From: Orlajensenia stereocauli
Lineage (GTDB): Bacteria > Actinomycetota > Actinomycetes > Actinomycetales > Microbacteriaceae
DNA length: 64,000 nt
Assembly: GCF_039548895.1 (NCBI RefSeq)
Contig: NZ_JBCLVG010000001.1
Strand: one strand, 5' to 3'
The position numbers and the translations under genes are program-made. This document shows positions 33,561 to 41,384 of this stretch, in pieces (the stretch's first letter is position 1; each line of letters opens with the position of its first letter). The notes beneath the pieces were generated by a model. The model was given only the letters and a program-made list of their open reading frames with translations. It ran no database searches and had not been told where the DNA came from.

Positions 33561-34033
33561 GCTCCTGCGAGGTCGGGCCTCGACGAGTAGAACGTGAGGC
33601 GGAACTTGCCCACCTGCACCTCGGCACCGTCGGCCAGGAGGGCCGTCTCGATGCGCACTCCGTCGAAGTAGGTGCCATTGAGGGACCCGAGGTCCTTGAC
33701 CTCGAACGCCGTACCGTGGCGCAGGAACTGCGCGTGGTGTCGCGACACCGTGACGTCGTCGAGGAAGATGTCGGCATCCGGATGCCGCCCCGTCGTCGTC
33801 ACATCGGCATCGAGGAGGAACCGCGCACCGGCGTTCGGCCCCCGTCGAACCACGAGCAACGCTGATCCAGACGGCAGGGCCTGGATCGCCTCGTCTTCTT
33901 CGGCGGTCAGGTCGGGGTCGATCGAAAGCAGTGACGCCGCCTGCTCCTGAGTGAAGGACAGTGTGGTGTCCGTGCTCACCTGGTCGACCTCGTCGGCCTG
34001 TGCCCCGGCATTCCGGTCATCGGACTCTCCCAC
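33557..34033 (-). CDS. garA: FHA-domain regulator, GarA/OdhI type
   Basis: 158 residues: a short N-terminal tail with adjacent threonines (TDTTLSF, T23-T24), comparable to the ETT phosphosite of GarA/OdhI, then an FHA domain with GRHPDADIFLDDVTVSRHHAQF and LGSLNGTYFDG. In mycobacteria and corynebacteria, the unphosphorylated form inhibits 2-oxoglutarate dehydrogenase and PASTA kinases switch it off. The GTG start at 34033 follows GGGAGG with good spacing. Operon order FHA then ftsR matches garA-Rv1828. Confidence 0.87.
   Translation of the reverse strand: MGESDDRNAGAQADEVDQVSTDTTLSFTQEQAASLLSIDPDLTAEEDEAIQALPSGSALLVVRRGPNAGARFLLDADVTTTGRHPDADIFLDDVTVSRHHAQFLRHGTAFEVKDLGSLNGTYFDGVRIETALLADGAEVQVGKFRLTFYSSRPDLAGA
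33772..33787. repeat. Perfect 16-bp palindrome inside the FHA gene
   Basis: CGGCATCCGGATGCCG, two abutting inverted copies of the over-used word. It lies over the codons of the conserved GRHPDAD segment of the FHA domain. Confidence 0.7.
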
Positions 34034-34044
34034 AGTGCACCTCC

Positions 34045-34656
34045 CTATTCCTCCAGCGTATCGGATCGTCGAGGGCTCGGAACCAGCGGCAGGCGAATGA
34101 CACGCCCGGTTTCGATCGCATAGATGATTCCCGCCCACCAGTACAGGAAGACGCCCCAGAGCGTGATGGCCCATCCGATGGGCAGGGCGACGGCCGCCGT
34201 GACGGGGAATGCCGCGCCGAGCATGAGCACCGGAAGGCCCAGGAAGAGAGCGAAGGTGGCCACCTTGCCCAGCTGGTGCACCGGAAGCGGGCCGAATCCG
34301 TGGTTCGCCAGCACGATGCCGAGAGCCGCGAGGAAGACGTCGCGACCCACGATCGCGACGACCAGCCACCAGGGAACCAGTCCGCCGGCGGCCAGGCCGA
34401 GGATGGACGCGAAGAGGTACAGCCGATCGGCGGCCGGATCGAGGAGCTGCCCGAGGCGGGTGATCTGATTGAACCTGCGGGCGATGAAGCCGTCGAGGAA
34501 GTCGGTGAAGCTCGAGACCACGAGGATGACGAGGGCGGCGATGTAGTCGCCGATGATGAGATAGCCGAGGAAGAACGGCACCAGAACGAGCCGGAGCATG
34601 CTCAGCACGTTGGGAGCCGTCCAGATCCGGTTCGTCGGCTCGCTCGGCTCTGCCAC
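34045..34656 (-). CDS. CDP-alcohol phosphatidyltransferase (PgsA-like)
   Basis: Membrane enzyme of phospholipid synthesis. 203 residues, about six hydrophobic segments, with the signature D-x2-D-G-x2-A-R-x8-G-x3-D-x3-D visible in SSFTDFLDGFIARRFNQITRLGQLLDPAADR. Its place beside the FHA gene mirrors pgsA2 (Rv1822) near garA. The product alcohol (glycerol phosphate or other) cannot be decided by eye. The GTG start has TAGACT 6 bases upstream (34663-34668, minus strand), suggesting a leaderless message. Confidence 0.88.
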   Translation of the reverse strand: MAEPSEPTNRIWTAPNVLSMLRLVLVPFFLGYLIIGDYIAALVILVVSSFTDFLDGFIARRFNQITRLGQLLDPAADRLYLFASILGLAAGGLVPWWLVVAIVGRDVFLAALGIVLANHGFGPLPVHQLGKVATFALFLGLPVLMLGAAFPVTAAVALPIGWAITLWGVFLYWWAGIIYAIETGRVIRLPLVPSPRRSDTLEE

Positions 34657-34662
34657 GGATCG

Positions 34663-34668
34663 AGTCTA
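34663..34668 (-). promoter_or_regulatory. -10 element TAGACT before the phosphatidyltransferase gene
   Basis: TAGACT on the minus strand ends 6 bases before the GTG at 34656. This is the same geometry as the other leaderless genes in the window. Confidence 0.55.
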
Positions 34669-34681
34669 TCGACGGCGTAAC

Positions 34682-35527
34682 ATGCGCAACATGCAGCCTC
34701 TCGTCGTGTGTCTCTGGATCTGCGCCGGCACCATCGTCGCCACCTGGCTCCTCTCGGTGCTCACCCGCGAGTACTCGTGGGTCGATCGCGTCTGGTCGCT
34801 CTCCCCCATCGTCTACGTGTGGGTCTTCGCCGCGGCATCCGGATTCGAGAATGCCCGGCTCGTGCTCATGGCCGTTCTCGTGACTCTCTGGGGCGCTCGA
34901 CTCACCTTCAACTTCGCTCGGAAGGGCGGCTACGCCCGCGGCGGCGAGGACTACCGGTGGGCCGCACTGCGGGCACGGATGCCGAAGCCGGCGTTCCAGG
35001 TGTTCAACCTGCTCTTCATCGCGGGGTACCAGAACGCGCTCATCCTCGGGATGACCCTGTCGACCTTCACCGTGTACCAGGCCATGCCGACGCCGCTCGG
35101 CCTGGCCGACATCCTCGTGGCCGTGCTCTTCCTCCTGCTCCTCGCCGGTGAGACCATCGCCGACCAGCAGCAGTGGAACTTCCACCAGCAGAAGAAGGCC
35201 GAGATCGCCGGCGGTCGCACCCCGTCGACACGGTTCCTCCAGACGGGACTGTTCCGATACTCCCGGCACCCGAACTTCTTCTTCGAGCAGGCGCAGTGGT
35301 GGGCGCTCTACCTCTTCGCCGTTGTCGCGACAGGGAGCGTCCTGCACTGGAGCATCCTCGGCCCGCTCCTGTTGACCGCCCTGTTCATCGGCTCGACGGT
35401 GTTCACCGAGTCGCTGTCGAAGGCGCGGCATCCGGAGTACGCCGACTATCAGGCGACGACCTCGGCGATCGTGCCGTGGTTCCCGCGTCGGCGCACGACA
35501 GAGACTGCGGAGGCGCCGGCATCCTGA
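34682..35527 (+). CDS. DUF1295 / steroid 5-alpha-reductase-like membrane protein
   Basis: 281 residues with six or seven hydrophobic segments and the C-terminal RYSRHPNFFFEQAQWW and SRARHPEYADYQ-like motifs (here SKARHPEYADYQATTSAIVPWFP) of DUF1295 and isoprenylcysteine methyltransferase-like proteins. An NADPH-dependent reductase or a methyltransferase-type fold is possible; the substrate is unknown. ATG 34682 or 34691. Divergent from the phosphatidyltransferase gene with a 25-base gap, so the promoters overlap. Confidence 0.82.
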   Translation: MRNMQPLVVCLWICAGTIVATWLLSVLTREYSWVDRVWSLSPIVYVWVFAAASGFENARLVLMAVLVTLWGARLTFNFARKGGYARGGEDYRWAALRARMPKPAFQVFNLLFIAGYQNALILGMTLSTFTVYQAMPTPLGLADILVAVLFLLLLAGETIADQQQWNFHQQKKAEIAGGRTPSTRFLQTGLFRYSRHPNFFFEQAQWWALYLFAVVATGSVLHWSILGPLLLTALFIGSTVFTESLSKARHPEYADYQATTSAIVPWFPRRRTTETAEAPAS

Positions 35528-35536
35528 GCTCCGCGG

Positions 35537-35992
35537 CTAGGCGACCAGGAGGCCGCGGAGGGCAGGCCAGCTCGCCGCGAAGCCGGGGTGCAGCGGCAGT
35601 CCGGCGACCTCGTCGACGGGCACCCACGCCAGGGCGATGGACTCCGGGTCGCTGATGACGGGCTCGAACGGATGCACCACGCGGGCGACGACTGTCGTGT
35701 ACGACCAGAACCCGAGGTCGAGCACGGAGGTGGTGACGACCTCGAGGTCGCTGCCGCTGACCCCCGCCTCCTCGTTCGCCTCGCGGATGGCTCCGGTGAC
35801 GGCGTCCTCGTCGTCGTGGCGGGCTCCGCCGGGGAGACCCCACGTGTCGCCGAAGTGGCTCCAGCTGGCGCGGTGCTGCATGAGCACTCCGCGCTCGGGG
35901 TCCCAGGCCAGGAGCCCGGCCGCGCCGAACCGGCCCCAGAATCTGGATCCGTCAGGACCCTCGACCCAGGCGTCTCCGGATGCGGTGCTCAT
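35537..35992 (-). CDS. NUDIX hydrolase
   Basis: 151 residues with a NUDIX box GGARHDDEDAVTGAIREANEEAGV (G-x5-E-x7-R-E-x2-E-E-x-G, the first Glu replaced by an Asp/Glu cluster) preceded by FGAAGLLAWDPERGVLMQHRA. Substrate unknown; related proteins are cleanup pyrophosphatases. ATG 35992 fits homologue starts but has GGAGG only one base away, so GTG 36010 may be the true start. Convergent with the DUF1295 gene, 9 bases apart. Confidence 0.85.
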   Translation of the reverse strand: MSTASGDAWVEGPDGSRFWGRFGAAGLLAWDPERGVLMQHRASWSHFGDTWGLPGGARHDDEDAVTGAIREANEEAGVSGSDLEVVTTSVLDLGFWSYTTVVARVVHPFEPVISDPESIALAWVPVDEVAGLPLHPGFAASWPALRGLLVA

Positions 35993-36044
35993 GCCTCCAG
36001 CATGCCCCACCCGACCTGAACGCTACGAAACGTGTCGTGAGCGG

Positions 36045-36653
36045 TCACGACGCGGAGGTCGCCTCGCCGGGGGCGTCGAGCGGGGCGTCGGTCGCCGGGT
36101 CTGTCGCAGCGTCGCCCTCGGTTCCCACCGGTTCCGGGTCGTGCACGAGAGCGACGGCATCGGCCATCGCGGTGAGGAAGCGCACGACGACGAGCTGCTC
36201 ATCGGGCGCGAAGGCATCGGCCACGCCCATCATGCGGGCGTGCATGGCGGCGAGGGTTGCGCGAACCTCGTCGTGCGCGCCGGGCGTGGGATGCAGGATC
36301 TGCGCGCGGCGATCGTGTGGATGCGGGCGACGCTGGAGGTGCCCGGAGGCGACGAGCCTCTTGATCAGCTTGGTGGTGGCGGCGGTGGAGATGCCGAGGT
36401 GGTGGGCGAGGTCCGTCGGGCCGACCTCGTGCTCGCGCTTCTCCTCGGCGATGAGGAAACGGAGTGCGGCCAGGTCGGTCTCGTTCATGTCCATGTCGTC
36501 CTGGGTGCGCTGTCGCATCGACTTGTCAGCGCTGCGGAAGCGGCGAAGAGCCTCAAGCACCCCGATGGCGTCGTCTGCGCCGGCCGCCTGGGCGTCGTAC
36601 CAGTACGGAGTCGGCAACTCGCGAGAATCCGCTTCTGTGGTCATGTCAGACAT
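36045..36653 (-). CDS. MarR-family regulator of the carotenoid operon (CrtR-like)
   Basis: 202 residues with a MarR winged helix-turn-helix (ETDLAALRFLIAEEKREHEVGPTDLAHHLGISTAATTKLIKRLVASGHLQRRPHPHDRRAQ) and an acidic, Ala/Pro-rich C-terminal tail not seen in short MarR proteins. It is divergent from idi-crtE-B-I-Ye-Yf-Eb, with a perfect palindrome in the 62-base gap. In Corynebacterium glutamicum a MarR protein, CrtR, in the same place represses crt genes and responds to GGPP; a similar role here is inference. Confidence 0.85.
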   Translation of the reverse strand: MSDMTTEADSRELPTPYWYDAQAAGADDAIGVLEALRRFRSADKSMRQRTQDDMDMNETDLAALRFLIAEEKREHEVGPTDLAHHLGISTAATTKLIKRLVASGHLQRRPHPHDRRAQILHPTPGAHDEVRATLAAMHARMMGVADAFAPDEQLVVVRFLTAMADAVALVHDPEPVGTEGDAATDPATDAPLDAPGEATSAS

Positions 36654-36668
36654 GGTAACGTCAGATTC

Positions 36669-36683
36669 GCTAACTCAGTTAGC
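36669..36683. promoter_or_regulatory. Palindromic operator between marR and idi
   Basis: GCTAACTCAGTTAGC, a perfect 7+1+7 palindrome in the divergent promoter region. If GAGAAT at 36692-36697 is the idi -10, the palindrome covers its -35, so binding would block transcription. It also lies 16 bases upstream of the MarR start, allowing autoregulation. Confidence 0.75.
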
Positions 36684-36715
36684 TATTTCCTGAGAATGAA
36701 CACCCGGGGGCGATC

Positions 36716-37261
36716 GTGACACTGACGGACACCGAGGCGCACGTCGACGATGAGATCGTCCTGCTCGACATGGACGGCACCCCTATCGGGACGGCGTCGA
36801 AGACCGCGGCCCACGGGCCGGACACTGCGCTGCACCTGGCCTTCTCCTGCTACGTGCTGAATGCCGACGGCCAGCTGCTCATCACCCGCAGGGCGCTGAG
36901 CAAGAAGACCTGGCCCGGCGTCTGGACCAATTCGTTCTGCGGCCACCCGCGACCGGCGGAACCCGTGCTGAACGCCGTGCATCGCCGCGCCGATTTCGAG
37001 CTCGGACTCGAGATATCCGAGGTCGCCCTCGCCCTCCCCCTGTTCCGCTACAGGGCGACGGACTCCCGCGGAACCGTCGAGAACGAGGTCTGCCCCGTCT
37101 ATGTCGCGCGCACCGACGGCGATCCGGACCCCGATCCGCGTGAGGTAGCCGAATTCGTCTGGGTGGAGCCCGGTGCCGTCGCGCGAGCGGCCAGCCAGGC
37201 CCCGTGGGCGTTCAGCCCGTGGATGGTCATGCAACTCGAGCAGCTCGAGAAGTTCTCATGA
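36716..37261 (+). CDS. idi: Isopentenyl-diphosphate delta-isomerase, type 1
   Basis: Interconverts IPP and DMAPP for prenyl synthesis. 181 residues of the NUDIX-like type I enzyme with TNSFCGHPRPAE (catalytic Cys), HRRADFELGLE in the NUDIX region and TVENEVCPVYVAR (catalytic Glu). GTG start after GGGGGCGATC. First gene of the carotenoid operon; its stop overlaps the crtE start (ATGA at 37258-37261). It supplies the DMAPP used both for GGPP and for C50 elongation. Confidence 0.96.
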   Translation: MTLTDTEAHVDDEIVLLDMDGTPIGTASKTAAHGPDTALHLAFSCYVLNADGQLLITRRALSKKTWPGVWTNSFCGHPRPAEPVLNAVHRRADFELGLEISEVALALPLFRYRATDSRGTVENEVCPVYVARTDGDPDPDPREVAEFVWVEPGAVARAASQAPWAFSPWMVMQLEQLEKFS

Positions 37262-38304
37262 TCGATGTCGCGACCGCCAGCGTCGAGAGCGAGCTCGAAC
37301 GCTACTTCGCCGCCTCCCGGTTGCGAGCGGGTGACTACGGCCCCCACTACGTCGAACTGTGGGATCAGCTCGAGCAGGCCAGCGCCGGCGGGAAGAGGGC
37401 GCGCCCCGCCCTCGTCCTGGCAGCCCACAACGGCCTCGGCGGCACCGACCCGGCCGCTGCGACCCAGCTCGCCATAGCCTTCGAGCTGCTCCACACGGCC
37501 TTCATCATCCACGACGACGTGATCGACCGAGACCTCGTGCGCCGTGGTTCCACCAACGTCCTCGGCGCCTTCGCGGCCCGCGGAGCCGCCCTCGGCGCCG
37601 ACGAGGAACAGGCGAAGACCTGGGGCGAGGCTGCAGCGCTGCTCGCCGGGGACCTCGCGCTCAGCCAGGCTCACCGCATCATCGCCCAGCTCGACATCGA
37701 TCCCATCACCCGCGGGCGCATCCTCGACATCCTCGACAGGGCCGTCTTCGTCTCGGCCGCCGGAGAGCTGAACGACGTCACGAACACTGTCGCGCCCCAC
37801 CTGCTCGGCATCCCCGACGTGTTGGCGACCCTCGAGCAGAAGACGGCCGTGTACTCCTGCGAGGCACCGCTGCAGGCCGGTGCCGTACTGGCCGGAGCAT
37901 CAGCGGCCGACATCGCCTGCCTGGGCCGGTTCGGCCGCCTCATCGGCATCGCCTTCCAGCTCACCGATGACATGCTCGGCGTGTTCGGCGACGAGTCGAA
38001 GACCGGCAAGAGCACCGTCGCCGACCTGCGCGAGGGCAAGATCACGACCCTCCTCGCCCACGCCCGCACCACGCCGGAGTGGCCGAGCATCGCCCCATTC
38101 ATCGGCAAGGCCGATCTCGACCCGACCGAGGCCGCCTTCGTGCGCGAGACGCTGACCGGATGCGGCTCCGCCGCCCACACCGAGCAACTCGCCCGAGACC
38201 ACGTCGCGCTCGCGAAGACGGAGCTGGCGGCATCCGACCTCCCCGGCGAACTGCGCGAGCTGCTCTCGACCTTCGCCGACAGGGCGGTGAACCGCATCCG
38301 ATGA
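37258..38304 (+). CDS. crtE: Geranylgeranyl diphosphate synthase
   Basis: 348 residues, trans-prenyltransferase fold: GGKRARPALVLAAH, first Asp-rich motif IIHDDVIDRDLVRRG, second motif FQLTDDMLGVFGDESKTGKSTVADLREGK. Operon position between idi and crtB assigns the GGPP role. Distinct from the IdsA-type protein at 14755, with a different N-terminal region. Both ends overlap the neighbours by 4 bases. Confidence 0.94.
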   Translation: MIDVATASVESELERYFAASRLRAGDYGPHYVELWDQLEQASAGGKRARPALVLAAHNGLGGTDPAAATQLAIAFELLHTAFIIHDDVIDRDLVRRGSTNVLGAFAARGAALGADEEQAKTWGEAAALLAGDLALSQAHRIIAQLDIDPITRGRILDILDRAVFVSAAGELNDVTNTVAPHLLGIPDVLATLEQKTAVYSCEAPLQAGAVLAGASAADIACLGRFGRLIGIAFQLTDDMLGVFGDESKTGKSTVADLREGKITTLLAHARTTPEWPSIAPFIGKADLDPTEAAFVRETLTGCGSAAHTEQLARDHVALAKTELAASDLPGELRELLSTFADRAVNRIR

Positions 38305-39179
38305 GCACGCAGCAGGGACCCCTCGAGCTCTACACCCGCGCCGCGTCGTCGAGCTCCGCCGTCGTGATCGGCCGCTACTCCACGTCGTTCGGGGCGGCGG
38401 CACGCCTGCTCGGCTCCGGAGTGCGCTCGCAGGTGCGCGACATCTACGCCCTCGTGCGGGTAGCCGACGAGATCGTCGATGGAGCCGCCGCCGCCGCCGG
38501 TCTGAGCATCGAGGAGCAACTGGCCCGCCTCGACGAGTTCGAGGCCGAGACCGATCGGGCCGTCGCGACGGGGTTCAGCACCAACCTGGTCGTGCACGCC
38601 TTCGCCGTCACGGCCCGCGCGACCGGGATCGGCCGCGACCTGACCGCTCCGTTCTTCGCCTCGATGCGCCGCGACCTCGACGACTCCCCCTTCGACGCCG
38701 CCGAGGTCGAGGTGTACATCCACGGATCCGCCGAGGTGGTCGGCCTCATGTGCCTGCGGGCGTTCCTGGCCGGACACCCCGTGCGCGATGACGAGCTACG
38801 CCTGCTCGAGGAGGGCGCCACGCACCTCGGCGCCGCGTTCCAGAAGGTCAATTTCCTGCGCGACCTGTCGGCCGACTGGACGAGCCTCGGCCGCAACTAC
38901 TTCCCCGCCGTCGATCCCGCTCACATGACGGAGCGGGAGAAGAACGTCATCCTCGACGACATCGACGCCGACCTGGCCATCGCGGCGCGGGCGCTCACGC
39001 GACTCCCCCGATCGTCGCGCGGTGCCGTCGCTGCCGCGCACGGCCTGTTCCATCGGCTGTCGACGAAGCTGCGCGGCACCCCGGCATCCGAGCTCCTCAA
39101 CTCTCGCATCCGGGTTCCCGATACCGAGAAGCTCACCATCGCGGTCAAGGCCGCCGTGACTGGAGGTGGACGGCCATGA
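38301..39179 (+). CDS. crtB: Phytoene synthase
   Basis: Head-to-head condensation of two GGPP to phytoene. 292 residues of the squalene/phytoene synthase family: YSTSFGAAARLL, the first Asp motif VRVADEIVDG, YIHGSAEVVGLMCLRAF, and the second Asp motif FQKVNFLRDLSADW. The ATG overlaps the crtE stop and the stop overlaps the crtI start (CATGA). Confidence 0.95.
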   Translation: MSTQQGPLELYTRAASSSSAVVIGRYSTSFGAAARLLGSGVRSQVRDIYALVRVADEIVDGAAAAAGLSIEEQLARLDEFEAETDRAVATGFSTNLVVHAFAVTARATGIGRDLTAPFFASMRRDLDDSPFDAAEVEVYIHGSAEVVGLMCLRAFLAGHPVRDDELRLLEEGATHLGAAFQKVNFLRDLSADWTSLGRNYFPAVDPAHMTEREKNVILDDIDADLAIAARALTRLPRSSRGAVAAAHGLFHRLSTKLRGTPASELLNSRIRVPDTEKLTIAVKAAVTGGGRP

Positions 39180-40765
39180 CCCACACGATCGTGATCGGCG
39201 GCGGGATCGCGGGACTCGCCACCGCCGCACTGCTGGCCCGCGACGGCAGGGAGGTGACGCTCCTCGAGGCTCGCAGCGAGCTGGGCGGCCGCGCCGGCTC
39301 GTGGGAGAAGGACGGCTTCACCTTCGACACCGGTCCGTCGTGGTACCTCATGCCCGAGGTCTTCGACCACTTCTTCAGGCTCCTCGGCACCTCGGCGGCG
39401 GAGCAACTGGACCTCACGCTGCTCGATCCCGGATACAGGGTGTTCTTCGAGGGCCACCCCGAGCCCGTCGACATCCGCGCCTCCCGCGAGGAGAACATCC
39501 GCACCTTCGAGCGGATCGAACCCGGAGCCGGTCGCGCGCTGGAGCGCTACCTCGAATCCGCCGAGTCGACCTACAGCGACGCCGTGGAGCGCTTCCTGTA
39601 CACGAGCTTCCAGTCGTTCCGGCCGTTCCTCGACGGAGCTGTGCTGAAGCGCGGCGGCAGACTCGCACGCCTCCTGCTGCAGCCCCTCGACAAGTTCGTG
39701 GCCGGCTACGTGAAGGACACCAGGCTGCGGCAGATCCTCGGCTACCCCGCGGTGTTCCTCGGCTCATCGCCCGAGCGCACCCCGGCGATGTACCACCTCA
39801 TGAGCCACATGGACCTGGCAGACGGCGTGCTCTACCCGCAGGGCGGATTCTCCCACCTCATCGACGTCATCGCCCGTCTCGCCCGCGAGCAGGGCGTCGA
39901 GATCGTCACCCAGGCGCGGGTGACATCCATCGACGCCGTCACATCGGTGGGGGCATCCGTCTCCGGGGTCACCTATGCGGATGCGGCGGGCCGGAGCATC
40001 ACGCTGGCGGCCGACGAGGTCGTCTCGGCTGCCGACCTGCACCACACCGAGACCGAGCTCGTCGACGAGGCCGTGCGCACCTACCCCGAGCGCTGGTGGA
40101 ACCGGCGCATGTCGGGACCGGGCGCCGTGCTGGTGATGCTCGGCGTGCGCGGCGATCTGCCCCAGCTCACCCATCACACCCTCTTCTTCACCTCGGACTG
40201 GCGCACGAACTTCGACCGCATCTTCGGCTCCAAGCCGCGCATCCCCGACCCGGCGTCGTTCTACGCCTGCATGCCGAGCGCGACCGACACCGGGGTGGCA
40301 CCGGCCGGCGACAGCAACCTGTTCCTGCTCATCCCCGTGCCGGCCGACGTCGGCATCGGGCGCGGCGGCATCGACGGCGACGGCGACTTGCAGGTGGAGC
40401 AGGTGGCGGATGCCGCCATCGCGCGCCTCGCGGACTGGGCAGGGATCCCCGACCTCGCCGAGCGCATCGTGGTGCGGCGTACCGTCGGCCCCGGTGACTT
40501 CGCGGCCGACCTCAACTCGTGGATGGGAGGCGCGCTGGGGCCCGCACACACCCTGCGCCAGAGCGCATTCCTGCGCGGTCGCAACTCCTCCCGCCAGCTG
40601 GACGGTCTCTACTACGCCGGTGGCAGCACCATTCCGGGTATCGGCCTGCCCATGTGCCTCATCAGCGCCGAGATCGCCTTCAAGCGCATGAACGGCGACA
40701 CCACGACGACGCCGCTGTCCGAGCCGATGCCCACCCCGGCGCCCGCGCCGGTGGAGAGTCGGTGA
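39176..40765 (+). CDS. crtI: Phytoene desaturase (CrtI-type)
   Basis: FAD enzyme converting phytoene to lycopene. 529 residues with an N-terminal dinucleotide-binding motif IVIGGGIAGLATAALLARDGREVTLLEA, GGRAGSWEKDGFTFDTGPSWYLMP, and the C-terminal GLYYAGGSTIPGIGLPMCLISAEIA typical of CrtI. A short Pro-rich C-terminal tail (about residues 510-527) precedes the overlap with crtYe (GTGA at 40762-40765). Confidence 0.96.
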   Translation: MTHTIVIGGGIAGLATAALLARDGREVTLLEARSELGGRAGSWEKDGFTFDTGPSWYLMPEVFDHFFRLLGTSAAEQLDLTLLDPGYRVFFEGHPEPVDIRASREENIRTFERIEPGAGRALERYLESAESTYSDAVERFLYTSFQSFRPFLDGAVLKRGGRLARLLLQPLDKFVAGYVKDTRLRQILGYPAVFLGSSPERTPAMYHLMSHMDLADGVLYPQGGFSHLIDVIARLAREQGVEIVTQARVTSIDAVTSVGASVSGVTYADAAGRSITLAADEVVSAADLHHTETELVDEAVRTYPERWWNRRMSGPGAVLVMLGVRGDLPQLTHHTLFFTSDWRTNFDRIFGSKPRIPDPASFYACMPSATDTGVAPAGDSNLFLLIPVPADVGIGRGGIDGDGDLQVEQVADAAIARLADWAGIPDLAERIVVRRTVGPGDFAADLNSWMGGALGPAHTLRQSAFLRGRNSSRQLDGLYYAGGSTIPGIGLPMCLISAEIAFKRMNGDTTTTPLSEPMPTPAPAPVESR

Positions 40766-41085
40766 CGTTCGCCTACCTCGGCGCGCTCCTGTTGAGCCTG
40801 GCGGGGATGGTCGTTCTCGACTGGCGGTACAGGCTGTTCTTCTGGCGTTCGCCTGTGCGCGCGGGCATAGTGCTGATCTCGGGCGTGGTGTTCTTCCTCA
40901 TCTGGGACCTGGTCGGCATCGACCTGGGACTCTTCAGCCGCGGCGAGACCGCTTACATGACCGGCGTCCTGCTGGCTCCGGAACTCCCGCTCGAGGAGGC
41001 GTTCTTCCTCGCCTTCCTCTGCTACCTCACCATGAACCTCGTCGCCCTGTTCGACCTGATTCTCACTGCGAGACGGCGCGCATGA
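40762..41085 (+). CDS. crtYe: C50 carotenoid cyclase subunit CrtYe
   Basis: 107 residues, three membrane segments, with the heterodimeric lycopene-cyclase signature GVLLAPELPLEEAFFLAFLCYLTMNLV (PxE(E/D) carboxylates). Together with CrtYf it cyclises the C50 intermediate. The first segment is around residues 3-20. The GTG start overlaps crtI; ring type (beta, gamma or epsilon) cannot be told from the sequence by eye. Confidence 0.9.
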   Translation: MTFAYLGALLLSLAGMVVLDWRYRLFFWRSPVRAGIVLISGVVFFLIWDLVGIDLGLFSRGETAYMTGVLLAPELPLEEAFFLAFLCYLTMNLVALFDLILTARRRA

Positions 41086-41384
41086 ACTACCTGGCGCTGA
41101 ACCTCATCGTGCTGGCCATCGTCGCCGTCGTCGCCGCATTCGCCCTGCGGCGTCGCCCGCGGCTCATCGCCCCCATCGCCCTGACCGTGGTCGTGCTGTT
41201 CGTGCTCACTGCGGTGTTCGACAACATCATGATCGCCGTGGGGCTCATGGTGTACTCCGACACCGGGCGCAGCGGCATCGACATCGGTCTCGCCCCGATC
41301 GAGGACTTCGCGTACCCTCTCGCCGGAGCCCTGCTGTTACCGTCGATCTGGGTACTGCTGAGCCGAGGGGAACGAGACGAGTGA
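41082..41384 (+). CDS. crtYf: C50 carotenoid cyclase subunit CrtYf
   Basis: 100 residues with three membrane segments and the GLAPIEDFAYPLAGALLLPSIW motif (PIED), the second half of the heterodimeric cyclase. ATG overlaps crtYe by ATGA and its stop overlaps crtEb, so the three small membrane proteins are translationally linked. Confidence 0.9.
   Translation: MNYLALNLIVLAIVAVVAAFALRRRPRLIAPIALTVVVLFVLTAVFDNIMIAVGLMVYSDTGRSGIDIGLAPIEDFAYPLAGALLLPSIWVLLSRGERDE

Noticed and set aside
34661..34676. GTCGATAG on the minus strand before the phosphatidyltransferase gene
   Set aside because: No matching -35 at 15 bases. The adjacent TAGACT at leaderless spacing explains the promoter better.
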